From positions 1 through 7,905 of the forward strand of contig JAFDHU010000132.1 of NCBI GenBank assembly GCA_019308625.1: DNA of 7,905 nt, read 5' to 3'. How positions within the stretch are numbered: the stretch's first letter is position 1; each line of letters begins with the position of its first letter. The notes beneath the pieces were generated by a model. It did not search any database. It was not told the DNA's origin and saw nothing but the letters and a program-made list of their open reading frames with translations. The translations under genes and the position numbers were made by a program. Shown here piece by piece: positions 1 to 6,278 of this stretch. The DNA comes from Deltaproteobacteria bacterium (GTDB taxonomy: Bacteria; Desulfobacterota; Desulfobaccia; Desulfobaccales; 0-14-0-80-60-11).

Positions 1-30
1 CTGGCCCCCTCTCCCAAAAGACCGACAACC

Positions 31-1242
31 ATGACCAACTGGGCCAAAATCATTATCGGTGACAGCCGGGTTATGTCGGAAGTGGAGGCGGAGAGTGTGC
101 ATCTGGTGGTCACCTCTCCGCCCTACTGGCATATCAAGGACTATGGCCGGCCCGGGCAGATAGGCTATGGGCAGAGTCTGCATGCGTATTTGACCGACCT
201 CTACCGGGTGTGGCGGGAGTGTTATCGGGTGCTGGTGCCGGGGCGGCGGCTGTGCGTCAACATCGGCGACCAGTTTTCCCGGGCTGCGGTTTATGGGCGC
301 TACAAAATCATTCCCCTGCATGCCGAGATCATCGGCCAGTGCGAGGAGCTTGGCTTTGATTTCCTGGGGGCCGTCATCTGGCAGAAGAAGACCACCATGA
401 ACACCACCGGCGGGGCTACGGTCATGGGGTCCTATCCTTATCCCCCCAACGGCCTGGTGGAGCTGGACTATGAGTTCATTCTGCTGTTCAAAAAGCCCGG
501 GAAAGGGCCAAGGGTGCCCCGGGAGGTCAAGGAGGCCTCCAGGCTGAGCAAGGAGGAGTGGAAGGAGTACTTTTCCGGGCACTGGCATTTCGGCGGGGCC
601 CGGCAGGTGGGGCATGAGGCCATGTTCCCGGAGGAGCTTCCCCGGCGCCTCATCAAGATGTTCTCTTTTGTGGGGGAGACGGTGCTGGACCCCTTCCTGG
701 GCAGCGGCACCACGGTTAAAGCAGCCTTGGGGCTGGGGCGCAACGCGCTGGGCTATGAAATCAATGAAGATTTTCTGGAGGTAATCAGGGAGAGGCTGGA
801 GCTTAAGGACCGCCTGCCCCTAGGCCCCGGTGTGTATATTCTGCGGCAGGATAGAGAAGACCTCGGGCCCTCCCCCCTGCCCTACAAACCCCGAGTACGG
901 GATGCCAAGCCGGTGCTCCAGGCAAAGCTGCCCCGGAAGCAACCCCAGCTCCATCGGGTGGTCCAGATTGTCAATGAAAGCACCATCCAACTGGACAACG
1001 GCCTGGCCCTCCGGTTTTCCGGGGTCAAGGTGGTCAAGCCGGTAGAAACTCTGCAATACCTGCGGGAGCGCCTTCTGGGGAAGAGGGTCTTTCTCAAGGA
1101 CCTGGGGCCCGATGGGGGGCGGGATTCTCTGCCCGCAGCCCGGGTATTCCTGAAAAACAAAATCTGCATCAACGGCTATCTGGTCAAATCCGGCCTGGGG
1201 GTGGCGGACCCTGGCCCGGACCGGGAGAGACCCAGCACCTGA
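31..1242 (+). CDS. Site-specific DNA methyltransferase (N4-cytosine/N6-adenine type) with SNase-like C-terminal extension
   Basis: A DNA amino-methyltransferase that would transfer a methyl group from S-adenosylmethionine to an exocyclic amino group of C or A in a specific DNA site. The catalytic motif TSPPYW is at residues 28-33, and the SAM-binding motif DPFLGSGTT at 220-228 is followed by a YEINEDF-type strand. The order catalytic motif, recognition region, SAM motif is that of the beta class; the SPPY form is common in N4-cytosine enzymes but does not exclude m6A. The block between (IGDQF, KKTTMNTTGG, YPPNG, FSGHW, FPEELP) looks intact and highly conserved. Residues about 308-395 lie beyond the usual catalytic domain and resemble a degenerate thermonuclease fold. 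The ATG at 31 is preferred because the GDSR segment before TSPPYW is typical, although no clear Shine-Dalgarno precedes it. No restriction endonuclease is visible, so it is either solitary or its partner lies upstream. The target site cannot be read from sequence. Confidence 0.93.
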   Translation: MTNWAKIIIGDSRVMSEVEAESVHLVVTSPPYWHIKDYGRPGQIGYGQSLHAYLTDLYRVWRECYRVLVPGRRLCVNIGDQFSRAAVYGRYKIIPLHAEIIGQCEELGFDFLGAVIWQKKTTMNTTGGATVMGSYPYPPNGLVELDYEFILLFKKPGKGPRVPREVKEASRLSKEEWKEYFSGHWHFGGARQVGHEAMFPEELPRRLIKMFSFVGETVLDPFLGSGTTVKAALGLGRNALGYEINEDFLEVIRERLELKDRLPLGPGVYILRQDREDLGPSPLPYKPRVRDAKPVLQAKLPRKQPQLHRVVQIVNESTIQLDNGLALRFSGVKVVKPVETLQYLRERLLGKRVFLKDLGPDGGRDSLPAARVFLKNKICINGYLVKSGLGVADPGPDRERPST

Positions 1243-1306
1243 CGCTTCCGGCCCCAAGTCTTCCCAAGTCTTTCCCAATCCCTTATCGGGTCCTGCCTCC
1301 TCTTTT

Positions 1307-1441
1307 AGAGAAGGAGTTCAACCCTGGGGGGTCTGGTTCGCAAGAGGCCGGAAATTTAAGGAGCGGCGGGAGGAGTTCGATAAGAAGATTGAAAGGTTGA
1401 AGGGCTGGCCAGGATGGCTGGCAGATTTTCCAGGAAGGTGA
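1307..1441 (+). other. Coding-like open frame without a start codon (possible gene remnant or frameshifted tail)
   Basis: One frame is open from 1046 to the TGA at 1439-1441. From about 1307 it reads like real protein: a tryptophan-containing segment, then a charged helix (KFKERREEFDKKIERLK) and a GWPGWLADFPGR end. A good ribosome-binding sequence, GAAGGAG, sits near 1310-1316, but no ATG, GTG or TTG follows at a sensible distance in this frame. The stop lies 5 bases before the preferred MerR start at 1447, as in a coupled operon. It could be a decayed small gene, a small gene with an unusual start, or an extension of the methyltransferase reached by a +1 frameshift. I do not recognise the sequence. 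Confidence 0.3.
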
Positions 1442-1446
1442 GGAAG

Positions 1447-1737
1447 ATGGAGAATCTCGGCCGGAAACTCCTGTTGAACATTGACCAGGTGTCCAAGCTC
1501 ACCGGAGTACGCAAGTCCACCCTGCGCTATTGGGAAAAGTGCTTTCCCGAGTTCTTGAAGCCGGAACGGACCCCCTCCAGACGGCGGGAATACCGGATGG
1601 AGGATTTGACCACCATTGACACCATCAAACGCCTGCTCATGGAGGAGCACCTCACCAATCAGGGCGTCAAGGTGCGCCTGCGGAAGCTGACTGCCCCGGG
1701 CAGGGCTGAGGCCGGGTCCGACACCCGGGAGGGTTAG
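1447..1737 (+). CDS. Short MerR-family DNA-binding regulator
   Basis: A small DNA-binding transcription regulator of 96 residues. The N-terminal half is a MerR winged helix-turn-helix: NIDQVSKLTGVRKSTLRYWE is the helix-turn-helix, followed by the wing (RREYRMEDLTTIDTIKRLL) and the LTNQGVKVRLRK segment that matches the usual G-(V/I)-xx-(V/I)-(R/K) turn. Only about 12 residues follow this domain, so there is no effector-binding or long dimerisation helix, and no cysteine cluster for metal sensing. An in-frame ATG at 1414 would add 11 residues; I prefer 1447 because AGGAAGGTGAGG lies just ahead of it and the upstream coding-like frame stops 5 bases before it. It resembles the stand-alone MerR-like proteins common in Desulfobacterota. 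Its target is unknown. Confidence 0.8.
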   Translation: MENLGRKLLLNIDQVSKLTGVRKSTLRYWEKCFPEFLKPERTPSRRREYRMEDLTTIDTIKRLLMEEHLTNQGVKVRLRKLTAPGRAEAGSDTREG

Positions 1738-2016
1738 GCCCGCCACTTCTCTCAGCCCGACTATGGACGCTACTTTACCCCCATTAGCCCGCCACATCAG
1801 GCCTGTCTGGTTCTTTATCACTGTAGGCAGGCCCTCTTGAGAAAGAGCCCTTAATCGTCGCACCTGCAGGGACTGGACCCGGTGGTTTGCCCCGGCAATC
1901 TGGAAAAATCTGAAAAACCTCTGGAAAATTTTTCACTTAGCCATTAAACTTGGGCAAGACTAGGTATTAACATTATTGTAGCCAAAACTGTCGCTGATCG
2001 CCTTGTTGAGGTGAAG
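1738..2016. promoter_or_regulatory. Intergenic region ahead of the kinase unit: phased A-tracts and TAGGTATT element
   Basis: No convincing gene is visible here. At 1900-1933 three similar units (CTGGAAAAA, CTGAAAAA, CTGGAAAATTTTT) place A-tracts about one helical turn apart, which is typical of intrinsically curved DNA or UP-like elements. At 1961-1969 lies TAGGTATTA, which shares TAGGTATT with the element at 4759-4766 ahead of the receiver-only gene. A small hairpin with a GAGA tetraloop (CTCTT/AAGAG) is at 1834-1847 but has no T-run, so I do not call it a terminator. The AT-rich stretch around 1929-1979 is the likeliest place for a promoter, but no good -35/-10 pair stands out. Confidence 0.4.
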
Positions 2017-2175
2017 ATGGTGGCGCGTTATGTTCCCTTCACCCTATCCTCATGGCGGGAAAACCTGGCCATCAGTGCGCCGCCGGCCTGGATGGGCAGG
2101 CTGCCTCCGCCAGCCAGAAATGTGGGGATAGCCGCCCTCTTATCCGGAAGCCGACCCTCAGGAGGCTGGTTATGA
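2017..2175 (+). CDS. Candidate 52-residue upstream ORF coupled to the sensor kinase
   Basis: A short open frame with a strong ribosome-binding site (GAGGTG at 2008-2013, ATG at 2017). Its TGA (2173-2175) overlaps the kinase ATG (2172-2174) as ATGA, the classical arrangement for translational coupling. The product is proline- and tryptophan-containing, basic, and has no recognisable domain, signal peptide or membrane helix. Its third-position GC is moderate, so protein-coding bias is not decisive. It may be a translated leader whose ribosomes feed the kinase start, a tiny functional protein, or a chance frame. The strength of the start signal and the exact overlap are the reasons to list it. 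Confidence 0.35.
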   Translation: MVARYVPFTLSSWRENLAISAPPAWMGRLPPPARNVGIAALLSGSRPSGGWL

Positions 2176-3974
2176 GACCCAGCCAGAGAGTGATTGTCGC
2201 CTGTTTGGTAGTGGCCTCGGGGGTTTGGATTCTGGACGCCTTGGTGGATCAATGGTTCTTTTATGAGATTTCCTTTGTAGATTCACTGTTGGGGGTGACC
2301 ACGCCTCAAGAGATTTACACCCGCCTGGTAATGGTGATCGTGCTGCTGGGCTTCGGGGTAGCGATGGCCCGCTTTTACGGGCGCCTGCAGGAACGAGAGA
2401 AGCAGGCGGTGAGTGCCTTAAACTTGGCCCGGATGCGTCAGGCCGAGACCGCCGCGCTGTTGGAGGCCTCCCGGGCAGTGATGGGTCACCGGACTTTCGC
2501 AGCCGGGGCCCGGGCCATTTTTGATCACTGCCGGGAAGTCATCGGCGCGCCGGCTGGATATATCAGCTTGAGCGATGCCACCGGCACTCAAAATGAAGTG
2601 GTGTTCCTGGAAGCCGGCGGTCTGCCCTGCACGGTGTCAGAGGGCACTCCCATGCCCATCCGGGGCCTGCGGGCTGAAGCCTATGAGGCGAAGCGGGTGA
2701 TCTATGACAACAACTTCACTCAGAATCCTTACACCGCCTTTCTCCCGGAAGGTCACGTGGCGGTGGATAATGTCCTTTTTGCCCCCCTGGTGCTGGAAGG
2801 AAAAGCGGTGGGCCTGCTGGGTCTGGCCAACAAACCGGGTGGCTTCACCGACCATGACGCAGTCTTGGTGAAGCAACTCCAAAACGAAATGACCGAGCGG
2901 GAAAGGGCGGAAGCGCTGCTCAAGGCCAGCGAGGCCCGGTTCCGCACCATGCTGCAGACCGCCGGCTCTTTTATCATTACCCTGACCCCTGAGGGCCGCA
3001 TCCGGGAGTTCAACCGGGAGGCGGAGCGGGTGACCGGCTGGAAGCGGCAGGAAGTGGCAGGGCAGGATGCCGTCTCCCTGCTGCTCAGCAAGGACCAACA
3101 GGCTCTGGCCGTGAAGGAGTTGCAGAAAGTGCTGGACACCGGGATAATCCGCAGCATTGAGATGCCCATCCGAACCAAGGAGGGTAGCGAAAGAACCTTC
3201 CTGTGGAACGCCGATGTCATCCGCGACTTGAGCCAGCAGGCGGTGGAAATCATCGCCGTGGGATACGATATCACCGAGCGCAAACTGGCAGAGGAAAAGC
3301 TGCGGCTGCTGACCTCCCAACTGCTCATGGCCCAGGAAAACGAACGCCGCCGCCTGTCCCGGGAGCTGCACGACGAGCTGGGCCAGTCTCTCCTGGTGCT
3401 GAAAATGCAGGCCCGAACTCTGGAACGGCAAATCTCTCCGGAGCAGCCCCAGCTTCAGGAGAACTGCCGCCGGGCCTTGGCCTACATTGATGTAATCATT
3501 GATAATGTCCGGCGCCTCTCCCGGGACCTGAGTCCAGCCATTCTGGAGGATCTGGGCCTTAGCGCAGCCCTTCATCGCCTGCTGGAGGAATTCCGCCGGC
3601 ACCACGACACCCTGCAGGTGGAGGTGGAGCTGGAGCCGGTAGGTCAATATATCCCCCGGGATCAGCAAATCAATATCTACCGCCTGTTCCAGGAAGCCCT
3701 GACCAATGTCGCCAAGCATGCCCGGGCCGTCCGGGTTTGGGCGGGCCTGAAAAAACAGGAGGAGGCGCTGGTAGGATGGGTGGCGGACGACGGCGCCGGG
3801 TTTGACCTAGCGGAACTGCCAACCCGGCAAAGGCCCAAGAAAGGTCTGGGCCTGGCGGCTATGGAAGAGCGGGTGAGAATTCTCGGCGGCTCTCTCCAGG
3901 TTTCCAGCCGCCCGGGGCAAGGCACCAGAATTGAGTTCTCCATCCCCTTAAACCGGCAGGATGATCAGCCATGA
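2172..3974 (+). CDS. Membrane-anchored NarX-like sensor histidine kinase (GAF-PAS-HisKA_3-HATPase_c)
   Basis: A sensor kinase expected to autophosphorylate on His and pass phosphate to the overlapping regulator gene. In the 600-residue product: two membrane helices (about 7-25 and 51-68) enclosing a short external loop; a GAF domain (about 100-235) with VDNVLFAPL at 198 and GLLGLANKPGGF from 214; a PAS domain (about 255-370) ending in YDITERK; a HisKA_3 dimerisation domain with phospho-acceptor H400 in RELHDELGQ; and a HATPase with N512 in FQEALTNVAKHA, DDGAGFD from 539 and GLGL at 558-561. All catalytic boxes are intact. The start at 2172 has AGGAGG at 2160-2165; an in-frame ATG at 2052 would add 40 residues with no ribosome-binding site and no domain. 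With so small an external loop, the signal is probably sensed by the GAF or PAS domain; ligand unknown. ATGA overlap links it to the next gene. Confidence 0.95.
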   Translation: MRPSQRVIVACLVVASGVWILDALVDQWFFYEISFVDSLLGVTTPQEIYTRLVMVIVLLGFGVAMARFYGRLQEREKQAVSALNLARMRQAETAALLEASRAVMGHRTFAAGARAIFDHCREVIGAPAGYISLSDATGTQNEVVFLEAGGLPCTVSEGTPMPIRGLRAEAYEAKRVIYDNNFTQNPYTAFLPEGHVAVDNVLFAPLVLEGKAVGLLGLANKPGGFTDHDAVLVKQLQNEMTERERAEALLKASEARFRTMLQTAGSFIITLTPEGRIREFNREAERVTGWKRQEVAGQDAVSLLLSKDQQALAVKELQKVLDTGIIRSIEMPIRTKEGSERTFLWNADVIRDLSQQAVEIIAVGYDITERKLAEEKLRLLTSQLLMAQENERRRLSRELHDELGQSLLVLKMQARTLERQISPEQPQLQENCRRALAYIDVIIDNVRRLSRDLSPAILEDLGLSAALHRLLEEFRRHHDTLQVEVELEPVGQYIPRDQQINIYRLFQEALTNVAKHARAVRVWAGLKKQEEALVGWVADDGAGFDLAELPTRQRPKKGLGLAAMEERVRILGGSLQVSSRPGQGTRIEFSIPLNRQDDQP

Positions 3975-4618
3975 AACCCCTTTCCGTGGTACTGGCTGAC
4001 GACCACGCCCTGTTTCGCCAGGGACTCCGGCGCATCCTGGAGGATTTACCTGACATCCGGGTGGTGGGAGAGGCCCGGGACGGCCTGGAGCTGCTGGAGC
4101 TCTTGAAGCAAATAAAACCCCATTTGATCATCCTGGACATTTCCATGCCCCGCTTGCGAGGGGTGGAAGCGGTACGGGAAATCCAGACCCTGCACCCTGA
4201 GGCCAAAATCCTCATGCTCACCATGCACAAGGAAACCGAGTACCTGCATTTCGCCATCAAAGTCGGGGTGGCGGGCTTTTTGCTGAAAGAGGATGCGGAT
4301 TCCGAACTGATTCAAGCCGTGGAGGCCGTTCGCCGGGGGAAATTTTACATTTCCCCGCTCCTCACCGAGCTGGTACCGGAGCTGCTGGCCCGGTCCCCCC
4401 GACTGGACCAGGGCGGGACTGAATGGGATACCCTAACGTCCCGAGAGAGGCAAATCCTCAAACTCATCGCTGAGGGCAAATCTAGCCGGGAAATCGGCAC
4501 CCTGCTTTGCATCAGCACCCGTACGGTGCAAAACCACCGGGCCAATCTGTGCCGCAAACTGAATCTGAAAAAGACCGCGGACTTGGTAAAGTTTGCGGTT
4601 CAGAAAGGCATCATCTGA
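3971..4618 (+). CDS. NarL/FixJ-family response regulator (REC-LuxR HTH)
   Basis: A two-component DNA-binding regulator of 215 residues, the usual NarL length. The receiver domain has the acidic pair D10-D11 (LADDH), phospho-acceptor D56 in LIILDISMP, the switch threonine in MLTMH and K106 in FLLKED. The C-terminal LuxR-type helix-turn-helix (about 150-215) contains LTSRERQILKLIAEGKSSRE and the recognition helix STRTVQNHRANLCRKL. All functional residues are present, so it should be activated by phosphorylation and then dimerise on DNA. Its ATG overlaps the kinase stop (ATGA at 3971-3974), so the two form a cognate pair. The TAGGT/TACCTA cluster downstream at 4749-4774 is a plausible binding site (inference). 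Confidence 0.95.
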   Translation: MKPLSVVLADDHALFRQGLRRILEDLPDIRVVGEARDGLELLELLKQIKPHLIILDISMPRLRGVEAVREIQTLHPEAKILMLTMHKETEYLHFAIKVGVAGFLLKEDADSELIQAVEAVRRGKFYISPLLTELVPELLARSPRLDQGGTEWDTLTSRERQILKLIAEGKSSREIGTLLCISTRTVQNHRANLCRKLNLKKTADLVKFAVQKGII

Positions 4619-4748
4619 CCCCCCTGGGCTCCCGGACCCCTAAATCGGACCATCCGGCGGTCATTTCCAGAAGCTGCGGATCCCAACGGCCCAAACGGGA
4701 GCATCCGGCCCTCTCCGCACCAAGCCGGGGCGCGGCTCTTGTGCCTGG

Positions 4749-4774
4749 TAGGTTTAATTAGGTATTTGTACCTA
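4749..4774. promoter_or_regulatory. Putative response-regulator operator: TAGGT/TAGGTA/TACCTA at 10-base spacing
   Basis: TAGGTTT begins at 4749, TAGGTAT at 4759, and the inverse TACCTA occupies 4769-4774. Starts are exactly 10 bases apart, one helical turn. The last two form a perfect 6-base inverted repeat with a 4-base spacer (4759-4774). NarL-family heptamers are of the TACYYMT kind, and TACCTAG/TACCTAA differ from that only at the last base, although the TAC ends here face inward rather than in the classical 7-2-7 arrangement. TAGGTATT recurs at 1961 ahead of the kinase unit. Assignment to the neighbouring regulator is inference. Confidence 0.5.
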
Positions 4775-4799
4775 GTCCGAATTTGAGTAGTTTTGCGCC

Positions 4800-4826
4800 T
4801 GGACAAGCCTTGCCCCTTCCTATAGG
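4800..4826 (+). promoter_or_regulatory. Candidate promoter for the receiver-only gene
   Basis: TGGACA at 4800-4805 (five of six matches to TTGACA) is followed after 15 bases by TATAGG at 4821-4826 (four of six to TATAAT). The spacing is shorter than ideal. A start site near 4833 would put the TAGGTA/TACCTA inverted repeat at roughly -65, a usual place for an activator of this family. Confidence 0.3.
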
Positions 4827-4932
4827 CTGACCCCAATGCATTCAGCCAAGCCCTTTTTCCCGGCAATCCCAGGGTTTCAAAGTAACTTAGGGGAGGAAGC
4901 GCAATCCCAGGCTGAAGTTACCGGAGCATCCC

Positions 4933-5391
4933 GTGAGCCATGCCTCCCACCGGACCGGAAAAGGCAACAACCGCGGCCAATCCCGCAAACCCGTCAGGAT
5001 TCTGCTGGCCGAGGACCACATCGGCTTTCGCACCTGCATCAAAGCAAGTCTGGAGGAAGTGGAAGGCTGGATTGTGGTGGGTGAGGTCGGCGATGGGATT
5101 GAGCTTTTAGAATTGCTGGATGACTGCCTGCCAGACCTGATTATCCTGGATATCACCATGCCCCGTCTCTCGGGGCTGGAGGCTGCCAGACGGATCAAAT
5201 CCACGCACCCCCAGGTGAAAGTGCTTATCCTCACCATGCACAATGACCAAAATTATCTGGCGGAGGCCTTGGCTGCCGGTGTGGAAGGGTTTTTGGTGAA
5301 AGAGGGGGCCGACCGCGAACTGGCTGGCGCGGTGGCTCATATCCTCAAAGGGGGCGTTTACATCACCCCCCTTATGGCCACCCCCGAATGA
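4933..5391 (+). CDS. Receiver-only response regulator, paralogue of the upstream NarL regulator
   Basis: A stand-alone receiver domain of 152 residues starting at GTG 4933, with GGAG at 4923-4926. The first 20 residues are a basic, polar extension; then come the acidic pair in LLAEDH, phospho-acceptor D73 in LIILDITMP, switch threonine in ILTMH and K123 in FLVKEGAD, all intact. Over about 99 aligned residues, a little over half match the receiver of the regulator at 3971-4618, including VGE, ELLELL, LIILDI, MPRL and LTMH. The protein stops at the point where that paralogue enters its linker (YITPL versus YISPL), so it has no DNA-binding domain, and no HTH remnant is visible in the frames downstream. 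It can probably be phosphorylated but not bind DNA: a phosphate sink, a dimer competitor, or an allosteric partner of another protein (inference). Confidence 0.92.
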   Translation: MSHASHRTGKGNNRGQSRKPVRILLAEDHIGFRTCIKASLEEVEGWIVVGEVGDGIELLELLDDCLPDLIILDITMPRLSGLEAARRIKSTHPQVKVLILTMHNDQNYLAEALAAGVEGFLVKEGADRELAGAVAHILKGGVYITPLMATPE

Positions 5392-5549
5392 ATCGGGGTT
5401 TAAGGGCCGGCCGGATGGTGCGCTGGCCTGGCAGCTTGCCAGCTTTGGCGCCAGCCGCTGCCTCTGAAGGAGGGAGCCCGCGGCTCGAAGCAAAAGCCCG
5501 GATTCGGTCACAGAAAGCTTCGGGCTTGGGCCCAAAAGAAAGGATCTGA
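5388..5549 (+). CDS. Doubtful 53-residue ORF between the receiver genes
   Basis: An ATG at 5388 overlaps the preceding stop as ATGA, and the frame ends with TGA 3 bases before the next gene's ATG. The product is basic and rich in alanine, glycine, serine and proline with no recognisable domain, so it may be a chance frame in GC-rich spacer. The same stretch holds an inverted repeat at 5428-5442 (CTGGCA/TGCCAG, 3-base loop) and a GCCCG/CGGGC pair near 5490-5525. Listed because its fit between neighbours is exact; the composition argues against it. Confidence 0.15.
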   Translation: MNRGLRAGRMVRWPGSLPALAPAAASEGGSPRLEAKARIRSQKASGLGPKERI

Positions 5550-5552
5550 ATC

Positions 5553-6278
5553 ATGCACGTCAAGGGGAATTTTTGCAATGGTCCGCTACACCAGGAACTT
5601 TTTGACACTTCTTGGTGCTGTCTCACCTGTCGCAGCCAAGTGGCGGCCGAAATCCTCCGCCAACCGGAAGTCCTCATTGTCACCAGGGATTTTGAGCTTA
5701 CCCAGGCCTTAGGGATCATCCTGCATGAGGAAGGTTATCAGATTTATCTGGCTCCGGACCTCACCACCGCCGCGGAAGAGATGAGCAACTACCATTTTGA
5801 CCTGGTAATTATCCAGTGGGGCAGCCACCAGCCGGAAGCCGGGGGCCTCGTGCACCGGGCCCGGCAGGGGGAACATCCGGCCAAAGTCATGGCTTTAAGT
5901 AGTCAGGGCCCTGTATGGCCCGCGGCGGCCTTTGAAGTGGAAATAGACGACTACCTGGCTTTCCCTTTTACCACCGGGGAACTTCGTCGGCGAGTGGCTG
6001 CTTTGCTGCAGCCGTCTTGTCCGGGCCCCGGCATGGAACTCTCTCCGGCCGACCGGATCAATGCCCGGGTGCTGGAGTCCCTGCACCTGCTTATGGCGAA
6101 AATCAGCCACTCACTGGTAAAGGCGGGTACTTCCCTGAAAACCGCGGGGGCACAGGCTTCTTGGTCATCCCGGGACGAGGCCCCGAACCCCATGACGGAG
6201 GCTTTTCAGGAGCTGGCCCGGGCCCTCGCCTTGATCCGGGATTTTCACCGGAACACTTCTCTTTACCGGCAGGTTTAA
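5553..6278 (+). CDS. Pseudo-receiver protein with N-terminal cysteine cluster and HisKA-like helical tail
   Basis: A 241-residue soluble protein. Residues 39-150 follow a receiver fold (EVLIVTRDFELTQALGIIL, FDLVIIQW, KVMALSS, DDYLAFPFTTGEL), but every phosphorylation residue is replaced: the acidic pair is T44-R45, the phospho-acceptor is Q88, and the conserved Lys before Pro is F137. It therefore should not accept phosphate. The N-terminus has four cysteines (8, 22, 23, 26), which could bind metal or be redox-active; a GTG at 5640 would remove them, but GAAAGGA at about 5538-5544 supports the ATG at 5553. The C-terminal 75 residues are mostly helical; MAKISHSL with H186 and a second helix ending ALALIRDF recall the two helices of a histidine-kinase dimerisation domain, without an ATPase domain. 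Probably a protein-interaction partner of the adjacent signalling proteins (inference). Confidence 0.8.
   Translation: MHVKGNFCNGPLHQELFDTSWCCLTCRSQVAAEILRQPEVLIVTRDFELTQALGIILHEEGYQIYLAPDLTTAAEEMSNYHFDLVIIQWGSHQPEAGGLVHRARQGEHPAKVMALSSQGPVWPAAAFEVEIDDYLAFPFTTGELRRRVAALLQPSCPGPGMELSPADRINARVLESLHLLMAKISHSLVKAGTSLKTAGAQASWSSRDEAPNPMTEAFQELARALALIRDFHRNTSLYRQV

Larger units (their letters stand above)
4619..4932. other. Intergenic region between the two response-regulator genes
   Basis: No gene is supported on either strand; open frames here are short and lack protein-like composition. It contains the TAGGT/TACCTA cluster and a candidate promoter, listed separately. Its position means the receiver-only gene can be transcribed independently of the kinase-regulator unit. 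I saw no rho-independent terminator after the 4618 stop; GC-rich imperfect repeats around 4676-4735 lack a T-run. Confidence 0.6.

Noticed and set aside
1318..1863. Long minus-strand open frame opposite merR
   Set aside because: It mirrors the MerR coding strand, is rich in proline, glycine and leucine without domain features, and lacks a start signal.
2052..2171. Longer N-terminus for the kinase from the ATG at 2052
   Set aside because: It has no ribosome-binding site and no domain-like sequence. The ATG at 2172 has AGGAGG at the right distance and directly precedes the first membrane helix.
2637..3719. 360-codon minus-strand frame opposite the kinase
   Set aside because: This is a shadow of the kinase gene in GC-rich DNA; the plus strand shows complete catalytic motifs and the minus product has none.
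5428..5442. CTGGCA-GCT-TGCCAG hairpin as a terminator after the receiver-only gene
   Set aside because: The stem is short and the following bases contain only three T, so intrinsic termination is unlikely.
5555..5576. GCACG ... TTGC resembling a sigma-54 promoter
   Set aside because: The spacing between the two elements is far too long for a -24/-12 promoter.
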